Translations under genes and position numbers: made by a program | Notes under the pieces: model-generated | What the model saw: the letters and a program-made list of their open reading frames with translations, nothing else | What the model was told of the DNA's origin: nothing | The model's database searches: none | Shown: in pieces, positions 8,457 through 16,565 of the stretch | Numbering within the stretch: position 1 is the stretch's first letter | Layout of the letters: every line of letters starts with the position of its first letter | Origin: Cohnella xylanilytica | Lineage (GTDB): Bacteria > Bacillota > Bacilli > Paenibacillales > Paenibacillaceae | DNA length: 64,000 nt | Assembly (NCBI RefSeq): GCF_014212175.1 | Contig: NZ_JACJVR010000063.1 | Coordinates: 1 to 64,000, forward strand | Direction of reading: 5' to 3'

Positions 8457-8530
8457 CGGAACAGACGGCGATCCCGCGCTTATTCGAACATCCTCCGCGA
8501 TTCCGCCGGCCGGCGGAACGCGCCTATCCG

Positions 8531-9520
8531 CTACGAATCGAGATCCCTTCCCGCCGACGGCGAGAAGGGCTTTTTTGGCATGTCCGGGTTGCTTCCCGCC
8601 GCGCCCCCCTCCGCTCCGCGAATGCCGGAAGCCCCGGGATCGGCCGCCTTCCGGGCCGAACGGCGGTATTCCGAAGGGCTGCAGCCGAATAAGGTCCGGA
8701 ACGATTTGCTAAAATAGCTGAAGTTGTCGAAGCCGGCTTCGGCCGCCGCTTCCCCGACGGTCCGGTCCGATTCGGCGAGCAGCGCCGCCGCGTGCCGAAG
8801 CCGGAAATGATGGACGTATTCGACCGGCGTCTTGCGCATGAACGACTTGAACATGCGGCTGAAGTGCCCTTCGCTCATGCCGGCTTCGGCCGCGAGCTCC
8901 CGGACGGTCAGCTTGCGGCCGAAGTGGGTCTCGATATAGGTGAGGGCGTCCTTCAGCCGCTCGATCGACCGCAGCTCCGCGGGAGAGGCCGTCTGGCGCG
9001 CGTTCCACTCGCCGGAGGACCAGATCTCGGCGAGCAGCAGATACAGCCCTCCCTTGACCCTCATCTGGCGGGCCGGGTCGTCCGAATGCTCCAATAAGAC
9101 GAGCCGTTCGAGATGCTCGATCGCCGCCCCTCCCGCCGTTCGCCGGGTGATCGGATTGCTTAGCCCGATCCGTCCGCGGAGGAGCGGCTGCAGGAACCTC
9201 GACGAGATGCCGTCCCGCGCGTCGATCAGCCAGTCGAGATCGAACACGATCGCCCGGTACGAGCAAGCCTCCCCGTCTACCCCGAAGGCGCCGTGCAGCT
9301 CTCCGCCCGCGATATAGATCGCTTCTCCGGCCTGAAGCTCGTATTCGGCCAACCCGACGCGGAACAGCGCCCGGCCGCCGTCCACGAGCAGGAATTCCGC
9401 CTCCTCATGCCAGTGGCTCTCGAGAAGAGGGTCGCCCGTCTGCCCTTCCATGGAATAGAGGCCGACCGGGAAATCCGGCGTTCCGTGGCTGCGGTTCTCG
9501 CGAAGATGTCTTCTATCCAT
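8531..9520 (-). CDS. AraC family transcriptional regulator with cupin sensor domain
   Basis: This 329-residue regulator has an N-terminal cupin-type sugar-sensing domain (the HWHEEAEFLLV and GELH motifs, residues 35-80) and a C-terminal pair of helix-turn-helix motifs (about 190-290, including AGMSEGHFSRMFK and AGFDNFSYFSKSFR). It is divergently transcribed from the GH31 alpha-xylosidase gene, with about 130 bases between the starts, so it most likely activates that gene in response to a xyloside or related sugar. That link is inference from gene placement. The start is ATG with GGAGGG seven bases upstream. The last codons double as the convergent DUF2627 terminator. Confidence 0.88.
   Translation of the reverse strand: MDRRHLRENRSHGTPDFPVGLYSMEGQTGDPLLESHWHEEAEFLLVDGGRALFRVGLAEYELQAGEAIYIAGGELHGAFGVDGEACSYRAIVFDLDWLIDARDGISSRFLQPLLRGRIGLSNPITRRTAGGAAIEHLERLVLLEHSDDPARQMRVKGGLYLLLAEIWSSGEWNARQTASPAELRSIERLKDALTYIETHFGRKLTVRELAAEAGMSEGHFSRMFKSFMRKTPVEYVHHFRLRHAAALLAESDRTVGEAAAEAGFDNFSYFSKSFRTLFGCSPSEYRRSARKAADPGASGIRGAEGGAAGSNPDMPKKPFSPSAGRDLDS
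8545..8576 (+). terminator. Terminator for the DUF2627 gene, inside the araC-family reading frame
   Basis: CCCTTC pairs with GAAGGG, with an inner CGCCG/CGGCG stem, and is followed by C and six T residues. It lies within the last codons of the convergent regulator gene. Confidence 0.8.
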
Positions 9521-9651
9521 GAAATGGCCCTCCGAATATCAGAATCGTGTTAAATGTAAGCGTAATTCTGCAAGATATTCAACATCAGCATCATTATACT
9601 GATAGTGTATAGCGATTTTCGACCCTTGCCAAGAAAGGATGTCCGATTCCC

Positions 9652-11976
9652 ATGAAATTCAGCGACGGCTATTGGATGACCCGAGAAGGTTACCAGCTTC
9701 TGAGCCCTTACGAAATTCACGACGTGCGCGTCGGCGCCGACTCCATCACCGTGTTCGCGACGCACCGCCATCTCGAGCACCGCGGCAACACCCTTAACGA
9801 ACCGCTTATGACGATGGAGTTCTCTTCTCCGATGAAGGACGTCATCAAGGCGAAGTTCTACCATCATAAAGGGCGCAAGCGCTCCGGCCCGTCCTCGTTC
9901 CCGCTTCTGACGGAAGGCAGCGCGCCGGTCTCGATCGAGAACAACGACGAGTTCGTCAGCCTGACGAGCGGGGATACGACCGTCAAGATCACGAAGGCGC
10001 ACCCCGTCTCCATCTCCTACACGTACAAGGGACGCGCGCTGACGGGCAGCGGCACCCGCCAGACGGCGTTCGTGAAGGCCGACGACGGCAACCATCACTT
10101 CCGCGAGCAGCTGAACCTGGCCGTCGGCGAGACGGTGTACGGCCTCGGCGAGCGGTTCTCCGCCTTCGTCAAGAACGGCCAAGTCGTCGACATCTGGAAC
10201 CAGGACGGCGGGACGGCTTCCGAGCAGGCGTACAAGAACATCCCGTTCTACGTGACCAACCGCGGCTACGGCGTCTTCGTCAACCATCCGGAGCTCGTCT
10301 CGTTCGAGGTCGCTTCCGAGAAGGTGTCCAAGACGCAATTCAGCGTCGCGGGCGAGATGCTCGAATACTTCCTCATCGGCGGCGGCTCGATGAAGAACGT
10401 GCTGTCCAATTACACGGCGCTCACCGGCAAGCCCGCTCTCCCGCCGGCGTGGTCGTTCGGCCTGTGGCTGACCACCTCGTTCACGACGAACTACGACGAA
10501 GAGACGGTCAACAGCTTCATCGACGGCATGGCGCAGCGCGACCTGCCTCTCGCCGTCTTCCACTTCGACTGCTTCTGGATGAAGGAATACCAATGGTGCG
10601 ACTTCGAGTGGGACGAGCGCGTCTTCCCCGACCCGAAGGGAATGCTGGAGCGTCTCAAGGCGAAGGGCTTGCACATCTGCGTCTGGATCAACCCGTATAT
10701 CGCGCAGCGGTCCCCGCTGTTCGACGAAGGCATGGAGCACGGCTACCTGCTGAAGCGTCCGGACGGCAGCGTCTGGCAGTGGGACATGTGGCAATACGGC
10801 ATGGGCATCGTCGACTTCACGAACCCGGCGGCCTGCAAGTGGTTCGGCGACAAGCTTCGCGTCCTCGTCGACATGGGCGTCGATTCGTTCAAGACCGACT
10901 TCGGCGAGCGCATTCCGACCGACGTCGTCTACTTCGACGGCTCCGACCCGATGCAGATGCACAACTACTACACGCAGCTGTACAACAAGGTCGTCTTCGA
11001 GGTTCTCGAAGAGAAGCGCGGCCGCGGCGAAGCCGCCCTGTTCGCCCGCTCCGCCACGGCCGGCGGCCAGCAGTTCCCGGTTCACTGGGGCGGCGACTGC
11101 GAAGCGACGTACGAATCGATGGCGGAGAGCCTCCGCGGCGGCTTGTCCCTCGGCCTGTCCGGCTTCGGATTCTGGAGCCACGACATCGGCGGCTTCGAGC
11201 AGAGCGCGACGCCGGACCTGTACAAGCGCTGGGTCGCGTTCGGCCTGCTGTCCAGCCACAGCCGTCTCCACGGCAGCACGTCGTACCGCGTGCCGTGGCT
11301 GTTCGACGAGGAAGCGGTCGACGTGCTTCGCCGCTTCACGAAGCTGAAGCTGCGCCTCATGCCGTACCTGTTCGCGCAGGCCGTCCAATCGACGCGGCTC
11401 GGCATCCCGATGATGCGCGCGATGGTGCTCGAATTCGGCGACGATCCGACCGCCGATTACCTCGACCGCCAGTACATGCTGGGCGATTCGCTGCTCGCGG
11501 CTCCGATTTTCAACGAGGAAGGCTCCTCTTCGTACTACCTGCCTAAGGGAACGTGGACCCACTTCCTGACCGGCGAGAAGGTCGAAGGCGGCGTCTGGCG
11601 CAACGAGCGTTACGACTACATGAGCCTGCCGCTGTTCGCCCGCGAGAACTCGCTGATCGCGGTCGGCGCCGAAGAGAACCGGCCCGATTACGAATACGCG
11701 GACGGCGTCTCCTTCCATCTGTTCGAGCTGCAGGACGGGGCTGCCGCCCGCGCCGAAGTTACCGATACGAAGGGCGCGGCGAAGCTGACCGCGACGGCCA
11801 CGCGCACGGGCGGCGAGATCGTCTTCGCCACCGAAGGATCGTCGAGCGGCGTCCGCCTGCTGCTTCGCGGCATCGCCTCCGTCTCCTCCGTCGAAGGCGG
11901 AACGTACGAAGCCTCCCAAGACGGCATCGTCGTCGTTCCGGCTTCCGTCGGCTCCCAGGTCCGCATCAAGCTGTAA
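9652..11976 (+). CDS. yicI: GH31 alpha-xylosidase (YicI type)
   Basis: This 774-residue glycoside hydrolase of family 31 should release alpha-linked xylose (isoprimeverose-type ends of xyloglucan fragments) in the cytoplasm; no signal peptide is seen. The nucleophile is Asp416 in the KTDFGE motif and the acid/base is Asp482 in HWGGDCEATYESM. Both positions coincide with E. coli YicI, implying near-gapless alignment. The order is an N-terminal beta-sandwich, the (beta/alpha)8 barrel, then C-terminal beta domains. It is preceded by AAAGGA at a long spacing and TATACT at about 9597; no good -35 is visible, which fits activator-dependent expression by the divergent AraC protein. No transporter for the substrate is adjacent. 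Confidence 0.93.
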   Translation: MKFSDGYWMTREGYQLLSPYEIHDVRVGADSITVFATHRHLEHRGNTLNEPLMTMEFSSPMKDVIKAKFYHHKGRKRSGPSSFPLLTEGSAPVSIENNDEFVSLTSGDTTVKITKAHPVSISYTYKGRALTGSGTRQTAFVKADDGNHHFREQLNLAVGETVYGLGERFSAFVKNGQVVDIWNQDGGTASEQAYKNIPFYVTNRGYGVFVNHPELVSFEVASEKVSKTQFSVAGEMLEYFLIGGGSMKNVLSNYTALTGKPALPPAWSFGLWLTTSFTTNYDEETVNSFIDGMAQRDLPLAVFHFDCFWMKEYQWCDFEWDERVFPDPKGMLERLKAKGLHICVWINPYIAQRSPLFDEGMEHGYLLKRPDGSVWQWDMWQYGMGIVDFTNPAACKWFGDKLRVLVDMGVDSFKTDFGERIPTDVVYFDGSDPMQMHNYYTQLYNKVVFEVLEEKRGRGEAALFARSATAGGQQFPVHWGGDCEATYESMAESLRGGLSLGLSGFGFWSHDIGGFEQSATPDLYKRWVAFGLLSSHSRLHGSTSYRVPWLFDEEAVDVLRRFTKLKLRLMPYLFAQAVQSTRLGIPMMRAMVLEFGDDPTADYLDRQYMLGDSLLAAPIFNEEGSSSYYLPKGTWTHFLTGEKVEGGVWRNERYDYMSLPLFARENSLIAVGAEENRPDYEYADGVSFHLFELQDGAAARAEVTDTKGAAKLTATATRTGGEIVFATEGSSSGVRLLLRGIASVSSVEGGTYEASQDGIVVVPASVGSQVRIKL

Positions 11977-12009
11977 GGCTGCAGACTCTCTCTTAGCGAA
12001 TAAAATGCA

Positions 12010-12057
12010 ACGGCCCCGGGCCGCTTCCTTCGAAGAAGCGCCTAGGGCCGTTTTTTT
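12010..12057 (+). terminator. Rho-independent terminator after the alpha-xylosidase gene
   Basis: CGGCCC pairs with GGGCCG, with inner GCTTC/GAAGC pairing, and is followed by seven T residues at 12051-12057. Confidence 0.88.
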
Positions 12058-12199
12058 CCAGGTTTGCGTCCTTCGCATTCAGACTTGCGATCGGGGCTTT
12101 AGAGTCGCTTACCTTTGGGGAGAGCGTGTCGCGTTTGCCGCGGCTCTCCGCGCTTCTTGCTCCGTGCATCTCCGCAGGCGCAAGCTCCCGCGGGCTCCT

Positions 12200-13324
12200 C
12201 TACGGATTCGACGGAGGCCGCTCTTCGGCCAGCGGCAGGCGAACGCGGAAGGTCGTCCGGAACGAATCGCTCTCCGCTTCGATCCGGCCTCCGTGCAATT
12301 CGACGAGGCTCTTGACGATCGCGAGCCCGAGACCCGAGCCTCCGCTGTTCTCGGAACGGGACTTGTCCACCCGGTAGAACCGGTCGAAGATGTGGGGCAG
12401 ATCGGTCGAAGGAATCGGTTCCCCGTAATTGGACGCCTCCGCGATCGCCATCCCGTCTTCCTTCCGCACGGCGAAGTCGATCCTTCGGCCGTCCTTGCCG
12501 TACGCGATGGCGTTGGTCAGCAGGTTCTCGAAGACGCGGACGAGCTTGACCGGATCCCCCATGACGAACACTTCCGGCTCCTTCGCGTGAAGATAGCCCT
12601 CCATTTTCGCTTCCTCCAAGGAGATGCGGTGATGGACGAGCAGCTGGGCGATCATCTCGACCAGATTGAGCTTCACGGCATGAAGGGAGATCGTTCCGTG
12701 CCGCATTCGGGTATATTCGAACAGATCGTTGATGAGCAGGTGAAGCCGCTGCGACTTGTCGTAAGCGATCGAGACGTAATGGCGCAGCTCGACCTCGTCG
12801 CGGTAGCGGTCCTGCTCGATGAGCCCCAGGTAGCCGATGATGGAAGTGAGAGGCGTCCGCAGATCGTGGGAGACGTTCGTGACGAGCTCGTTCTTCGTCT
12901 GCTCCGCCTTCCTCTCCTCGTCCAGAGACCTCTTCAGGCGATCGACCAGGCGGTTCGTCTGGACGGCGATCTGGCCCCATTCGCTGTGCGGCCGGACCGG
13001 AACCTTGTCGTCGAAGTGGCCGTCCGCGATGTGGGCGATCGATCCGTACAAGCTCCCGACGTATTTGAAGTCCCGCCAGAAGAACGCGACCATGTAGACG
13101 ATCGCGATCAGGAAGAAGCCGAGGTAGGCGAGAAGGGGTTCTCCGAACGCTCGGGCGAGAAGCCAGTAGACCTGGTACATGATCGGCCGAAGGAACGAAT
13201 AGTTGCGGTACGCGCTCTGGAGCACGGCGTACACGACGAACAAGGTCACGAAGCCGAGGCCCGCGCTGAGCAGCATGCGCAGGACGAGACGCCGCACGAG
13301 CGAGAGAGCGAAGTTAGACGTCAA
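12200..13324 (-). CDS. Sensor histidine kinase
   Basis: This 374-residue kinase has two N-terminal membrane helices (about 12-36 and 64-83) with only a short extracellular loop, a HAMP-like linker, a dimerisation domain with phospho-accepting His153 in NVSHDLRTPLT, and an ATPase domain with the N box (ENLLTNAIAYG) and the G box (GSGLGLAIV). The small sensor loop resembles VanS/YkoH-class kinases that sense within the membrane. It starts with TTG inside the response-regulator gene (11-base overlap), so the two are co-translated. No target gene is evident; the siderophore genes upstream have their own Fur control. Confidence 0.88.
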   Translation of the reverse strand: MTSNFALSLVRRLVLRMLLSAGLGFVTLFVVYAVLQSAYRNYSFLRPIMYQVYWLLARAFGEPLLAYLGFFLIAIVYMVAFFWRDFKYVGSLYGSIAHIADGHFDDKVPVRPHSEWGQIAVQTNRLVDRLKRSLDEERKAEQTKNELVTNVSHDLRTPLTSIIGYLGLIEQDRYRDEVELRHYVSIAYDKSQRLHLLINDLFEYTRMRHGTISLHAVKLNLVEMIAQLLVHHRISLEEAKMEGYLHAKEPEVFVMGDPVKLVRVFENLLTNAIAYGKDGRRIDFAVRKEDGMAIAEASNYGEPIPSTDLPHIFDRFYRVDKSRSENSGGSGLGLAIVKSLVELHGGRIEAESDSFRTTFRVRLPLAEERPPSNP

Positions 13325-14009
13325 TTTTGTAGCCGACCCCCCATACCGTCGAGATAAGCTTGTCCCCCGTCTCCTGCTCGAGCTTGTCCCTCAGCTTGCT
13401 GATATGAACCATGACCGTGTTGTTGGACTCGAAGTACTTCTCCTTCCACACCTGCTGGAAAATCTCCTCGGCGCTGAACACCCGGCCCGGACTGGCGGCC
13501 AGCAGATATAGGATGCCGAACTCGGTGGACGTCAGGCGGATCGGCTTCCCGTCGGCTTCGACGTGATGGGACCTCTTGTCGACGCGCAGCGGCCCGATCT
13601 CGAGAACGCCGTCGTCCGGCTCGTCGGAGGAGGTTCGGTTGTATTGGTAAGATCGGCGGAGCAGCGACTTGACGCGGGCGAGCAGCTCCAGCGGGTTGAA
13701 CGGCTTGATCATGTAGTCGTCGGCCCCCGTCATGAGGCCGAAGATCTTGTCCATGTCCTCCGCCTTGGCGCTCACCATCAGAATCGGAATCTCGCGGTTG
13801 CGGCGAATGCGGCGGCAGGCTTCCAGCCCGTCCATGCGCGGCATCATGATGTCGAGCACGACCAGATCGTACGGTTCGCTGTCGAGCTTCGCCAGCGCCT
13901 CTTCCCCGTCGTGCGCGGTGGCCGTGTCGTAGCCTTCGTTCTTCAGGTAGATCTCGATGAGGCCGGCGATTTCGCGGTCGTCGTCGACGATGAGAATGCG
14001 GCGGTTCAT
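13314..14009 (-). CDS. OmpR/PhoB family response regulator
   Basis: This 231-residue regulator has a receiver domain with the acidic pair in VDDD, phospho-acceptor aspartate in VVLDIMMP (Asp53 from this start) and the KPF lysine, followed by an OmpR-type winged-helix DNA-binding domain ending VWGVGYKIDV. The ATG at 14009 is preferred over an in-frame GTG three codons upstream because AGGAGT then has normal spacing. It is the first gene of a two-gene operon with its kinase. A palindrome 92 bases upstream of its start codon is a plausible self-binding site. Confidence 0.9.
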   Translation of the reverse strand: MNRRILIVDDDREIAGLIEIYLKNEGYDTATAHDGEEALAKLDSEPYDLVVLDIMMPRMDGLEACRRIRRNREIPILMVSAKAEDMDKIFGLMTGADDYMIKPFNPLELLARVKSLLRRSYQYNRTSSDEPDDGVLEIGPLRVDKRSHHVEADGKPIRLTSTEFGILYLLAASPGRVFSAEEIFQQVWKEKYFESNNTVMVHISKLRDKLEQETGDKLISTVWGVGYKIDV

Positions 14010-14046
14010 GGGCAACACTCCTATGCGAATGCGAAGTTCTTCTCTT

Positions 14047-14075
14047 ACTATAGCCGAGCGAACAGCGCTTGTCCC
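14047..14075 (-). promoter_or_regulatory. Candidate SigA promoter of the two-component operon
   Basis: On the minus strand GGGACA (14070-14075) and TATAGT (14047-14052) are separated by 17 bases, 38 bases before the regulator start codon. Confidence 0.55.
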
Positions 14076-14099
14076 AGGGGGTTACGGAATCTTTAGGAT

Positions 14100-14118
14100 G
14101 TTTAAGAAAAAGTTAAAC
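14100..14118. promoter_or_regulatory. Palindrome GTTTAA-N7-TTAAAC, candidate operator
   Basis: A perfect 6-bp inverted repeat with a 7-base AG-rich centre lies 25 bases upstream of the -35 box of the two-component operon. In this GC-rich background an AT-rich palindrome at that place suggests a binding site, possibly for the regulator itself. The binding partner is inferred, not shown. Confidence 0.4.
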
Positions 14119-14161
14119 AATCCCCCGGCCCGCCGCAACGAAGCGGACCGGAGCTTCCACG

Positions 14162-14187
14162 AAAAAAGAAAGGCCTCTCGGCCCTTC
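14162..14187 (-). terminator. Rho-independent terminator after the siderophore permease genes
   Basis: On the minus strand AAGGGCC, loop GAGA, GGCCTTT, then TCTTTTTT. It lies about 25 bases past the stop of the second permease gene. Confidence 0.8.
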
Positions 14188-14212
14188 TCGCGGAATTCGA
14201 CGGACGTATTCA

Positions 14213-15241
14213 TTATCTCGATCTCGCGCGAGCCAGCAGATAAAGGAAATACGGCGCGCCGAGGACGGCCACCACGATGCCGGTCGGCATGCCCGACGTC
14301 CGGCTGACCGTATCGGCCGCCAGAACGAGCAGCGCTCCCGTCAGCGCGGTCGCCGGGACGAGCGCCTGATGCTTCGAGCCGACCAGATGCCGCGCCAGAT
14401 GCGGAGCGACCAGGCCGACGAAGCTGATGCCGCCGCCGACCGCGACGCAGGAGCCCGCCAAGGCGACGGCGGCGACCAGAAGGGCGACCCGCTCCCGCTC
14501 CGTCCGCATGCCGAGTCCCGTCGCCAGGCTGTCGCCCAGGCTCAGGACGTTCAGCGTCTTGGCCTTGTACAGGACGAACGGAACGAGGACGACGACCCAG
14601 GGCAGGAAGGCGAGGACGAACTTCCAGCTCGTTCCGGTGATGCTGCCCACGAGCCAGTTCTGCACGAACTGGTATTGCTCCGGGTTGAGGCTCATCGTCA
14701 GGACGATCATCGCGGACGAGATGCCGGAGGCGAGCGCGATGCCGACGAGCGCGAGCCGGGTGGGCGACAGCCCCTCGCCCTTCTTGCGCGCAAGCAGATA
14801 GAGCAGCGCGGCGGTCGCGAGCGCCCCGATCAGGGCCAGGCACGGCAGCAGGAAGATCGAAGAGCCGAGCAGCTCCGGATACAAGGCGACGACGATGGCG
14901 ATCATGAGCCCCGCCCCCGAGTTGATCCCGAGAATGCCGGGATCGGCCAGCGGATTGCGGGTGATCCCTTGCAGGACGCAGCCGGATATCGCCAGCCCCG
15001 CCCCGATCAGAATCGACAGGACGATCCGGGGAAGGCGAAGCTCGAACAGGATGAGCTCTTCCTTGTCCGTCCCGGCGCCGAACAGCGTCTTCGCCACCGA
15101 CAGGGGCGACAGCCGGATGAAGCCGGAATTCATGCTGACGACGAAGACGACGACGACGAGGACGGCCAGAACCGCGATCAGCGTCCATGCGCGCGCCGCG
15201 CGGCGGCGTCCGGCCTTCCGCAGGAAGTCGTTAGCGGTCAT
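14213..15241 (-). CDS. FecCD-family iron-siderophore ABC permease (second subunit)
   Basis: This 342-residue integral membrane protein has about ten hydrophobic segments and the BtuC/FecCD signatures LPRIVLSILIGAGLAISG, GITRNPLADPGILGINSGAG and, near the C-terminus, GGGISFVGLVAPHLAR, which contacts the ATPase. It forms the import channel with the preceding permease, whose stop codon it overlaps by four bases (ATGA). No ATPase gene is in this cluster, so the importer probably borrows a shared FhuC/YusV-like ATPase coded elsewhere. Fur control is indicated by the box upstream of the first permease gene. Confidence 0.9.
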   Translation of the reverse strand: MTANDFLRKAGRRRAARAWTLIAVLAVLVVVVFVVSMNSGFIRLSPLSVAKTLFGAGTDKEELILFELRLPRIVLSILIGAGLAISGCVLQGITRNPLADPGILGINSGAGLMIAIVVALYPELLGSSIFLLPCLALIGALATAALLYLLARKKGEGLSPTRLALVGIALASGISSAMIVLTMSLNPEQYQFVQNWLVGSITGTSWKFVLAFLPWVVVLVPFVLYKAKTLNVLSLGDSLATGLGMRTERERVALLVAAVALAGSCVAVGGGISFVGLVAPHLARHLVGSKHQALVPATALTGALLVLAADTVSRTSGMPTGIVVAVLGAPYFLYLLARARSR

Positions 15242-16284
15242 GACATCTCCCTCCTCACCCGGCGCACGAGGAACAGGAAGAAGGGAACGCCGATCAGGGC
15301 GATCAAAGCGCCGACGGGCGTCTCCTGCGGGGGATTGATCATCCGCGCCGCGACGTCGGCCAGCACGAACAGCAGGCTGCCGAGGACGGCCGAGCACGGC
15401 AAGATCCACTTGTAATTCACGCCGACGAGGAACCTCGCGATATGCGGAACGACGAGGCCGAGGAAGCTGATCGCGCCGACCGTCGCCACCGAGGCGCCGG
15501 CGAGCACGAGCACGACGACGGCGCAGAGCAGCTTCGTCAGGCCGATGCGAACGCCGAGGCCGGACGCCGCTTCGTCCCCGAGGCTGAGCAGCGTGATCGA
15601 CCGGGACAGCAGAAGCGCCCCGACGAGTCCCGCCAGAATCCACGGCGCGATCGAGCCGACCTGGAGGACGTTCGACCCTCCCGTTCCGCCGAACATCCAG
15701 AACGCGAGCTGCTGGCCGATCCGGTACTTGTAGGCGATGCCTTCGCTGAGCGCGTTCAGCAGCCCCATGACGGCCGCGCCGGCGAGGGCGAGCCGGACCG
15801 GGGTCATGCCGCCGCGCGACAGCGATCCGATGCCGAAGACGAGTCCCGCGCCCAAGGCGGCGCCCAGGAACGAGACGAGAATGAGCTGGTGGAAGTGCAA
15901 GCCGGGAACGAAAGCGAAGCAGATCGCGATCGCGAGGCCGGAGCCCGCGTTGATGCCGAGCAAGCCCGGGTCCGCCAGCGGGTTGCGCGTCATGCCCTGC
16001 ATGATGGCGCCCGCGGCCGCCAGGGCGGCGCCGACGAGAGCGCACGTCAGCGCGCGGGGCAGGCGGAGCGACCGGACGATCTGATGCGCGTCCAGATCCG
16101 GGTTGAACCGGACGAGCGCCTCCCATACGGTCGATAAGCGAATGTCCTTGGCGCCGACGGCGACGGACAAGGCGATGCACAAGACGAGAGCCGCGAGTCC
16201 GCCGACGATGATGAGCGTCGCGGCCAGCGGTCTTGAACGCAGCTTGGGGGTTCCCTGCGCGATCGATTGCGAAGAGGGGGTCAT
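15238..16284 (-). CDS. FecCD-family iron-siderophore ABC permease (first subunit)
   Basis: This 348-residue membrane protein is paralogous to its neighbour: LPRALTCALVGAALAAAG, GMTRNPLADPGLLGINAGSG and ISFLGLVVPHIARFLVG are the same family motifs. About ten membrane segments are expected. It is first in a two-gene operon; the start is ATG with AAGAAGGT nine bases upstream. A Fur box lies 34-48 bases upstream of the start codon. Divergent placement from a Fur-controlled siderophore-binding lipoprotein makes a single import system very likely. The siderophore (catecholate or hydroxamate) cannot be told from sequence by eye. Confidence 0.9.
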   Translation of the reverse strand: MTPSSQSIAQGTPKLRSRPLAATLIIVGGLAALVLCIALSVAVGAKDIRLSTVWEALVRFNPDLDAHQIVRSLRLPRALTCALVGAALAAAGAIMQGMTRNPLADPGLLGINAGSGLAIAICFAFVPGLHFHQLILVSFLGAALGAGLVFGIGSLSRGGMTPVRLALAGAAVMGLLNALSEGIAYKYRIGQQLAFWMFGGTGGSNVLQVGSIAPWILAGLVGALLLSRSITLLSLGDEAASGLGVRIGLTKLLCAVVVLVLAGASVATVGAISFLGLVVPHIARFLVGVNYKWILPCSAVLGSLLFVLADVAARMINPPQETPVGALIALIGVPFFLFLVRRVRREMS

Positions 16285-16317
16285 CGGGACGATACCTTCT
16301 TTTCCGTTCCATCTTAT

Positions 16318-16332
16318 TGAGAATGATTATCA
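16318..16332. promoter_or_regulatory. Fur box upstream of the permease operon
   Basis: TGAGAATGATTATCA matches the 7-1-7 Fur consensus TGATAATNATTATCA with one mismatch. Under iron-replete conditions Fur would silence the permease genes. Confidence 0.85.
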
Positions 16333-16483
16333 CAATTTCCCAAGTAGCATACCTTACTTTCGCTTCGGCTGTCAATGCCGGATCGCCGCTCGGCGCGCTT
16401 GCGCCAGGGCCTCGTCTCCCCTTCGCCCTTCGGGCCCCCTCGATAGTCGCCATTGCGGAATGAGCAGCTCCCCTATTTCTGTA

Positions 16484-16534
16484 TTGACATCCGGAAGGCG
16501 CGTTTGCTATAGTCCCCATTGAGAATGATTATCG
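16484..16534 (+). promoter_or_regulatory. SigA promoter with overlapping Fur box for the siderophore-binding protein
   Basis: TTGACA (16484-16489) and TATAGT (16508-16513) are 18 bases apart. The Fur box TGAGAATGATTATCG (16520-16534; two mismatches to 7-1-7) begins six bases after the -10, covering the expected transcription start. This is a classic layout for iron repression. Confidence 0.85.
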
Positions 16535-16565
16535 ATATCGCAAAGAGAAGGGAACGGTTGCTCGC

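Noticed and set aside
9550..12078. 842-codon minus-strand frame opposite the alpha-xylosidase gene
   Set aside because: It is a shadow of the GC-rich GH31 gene, whose catalytic residues align exactly; the antisense product has no recognisable domain.
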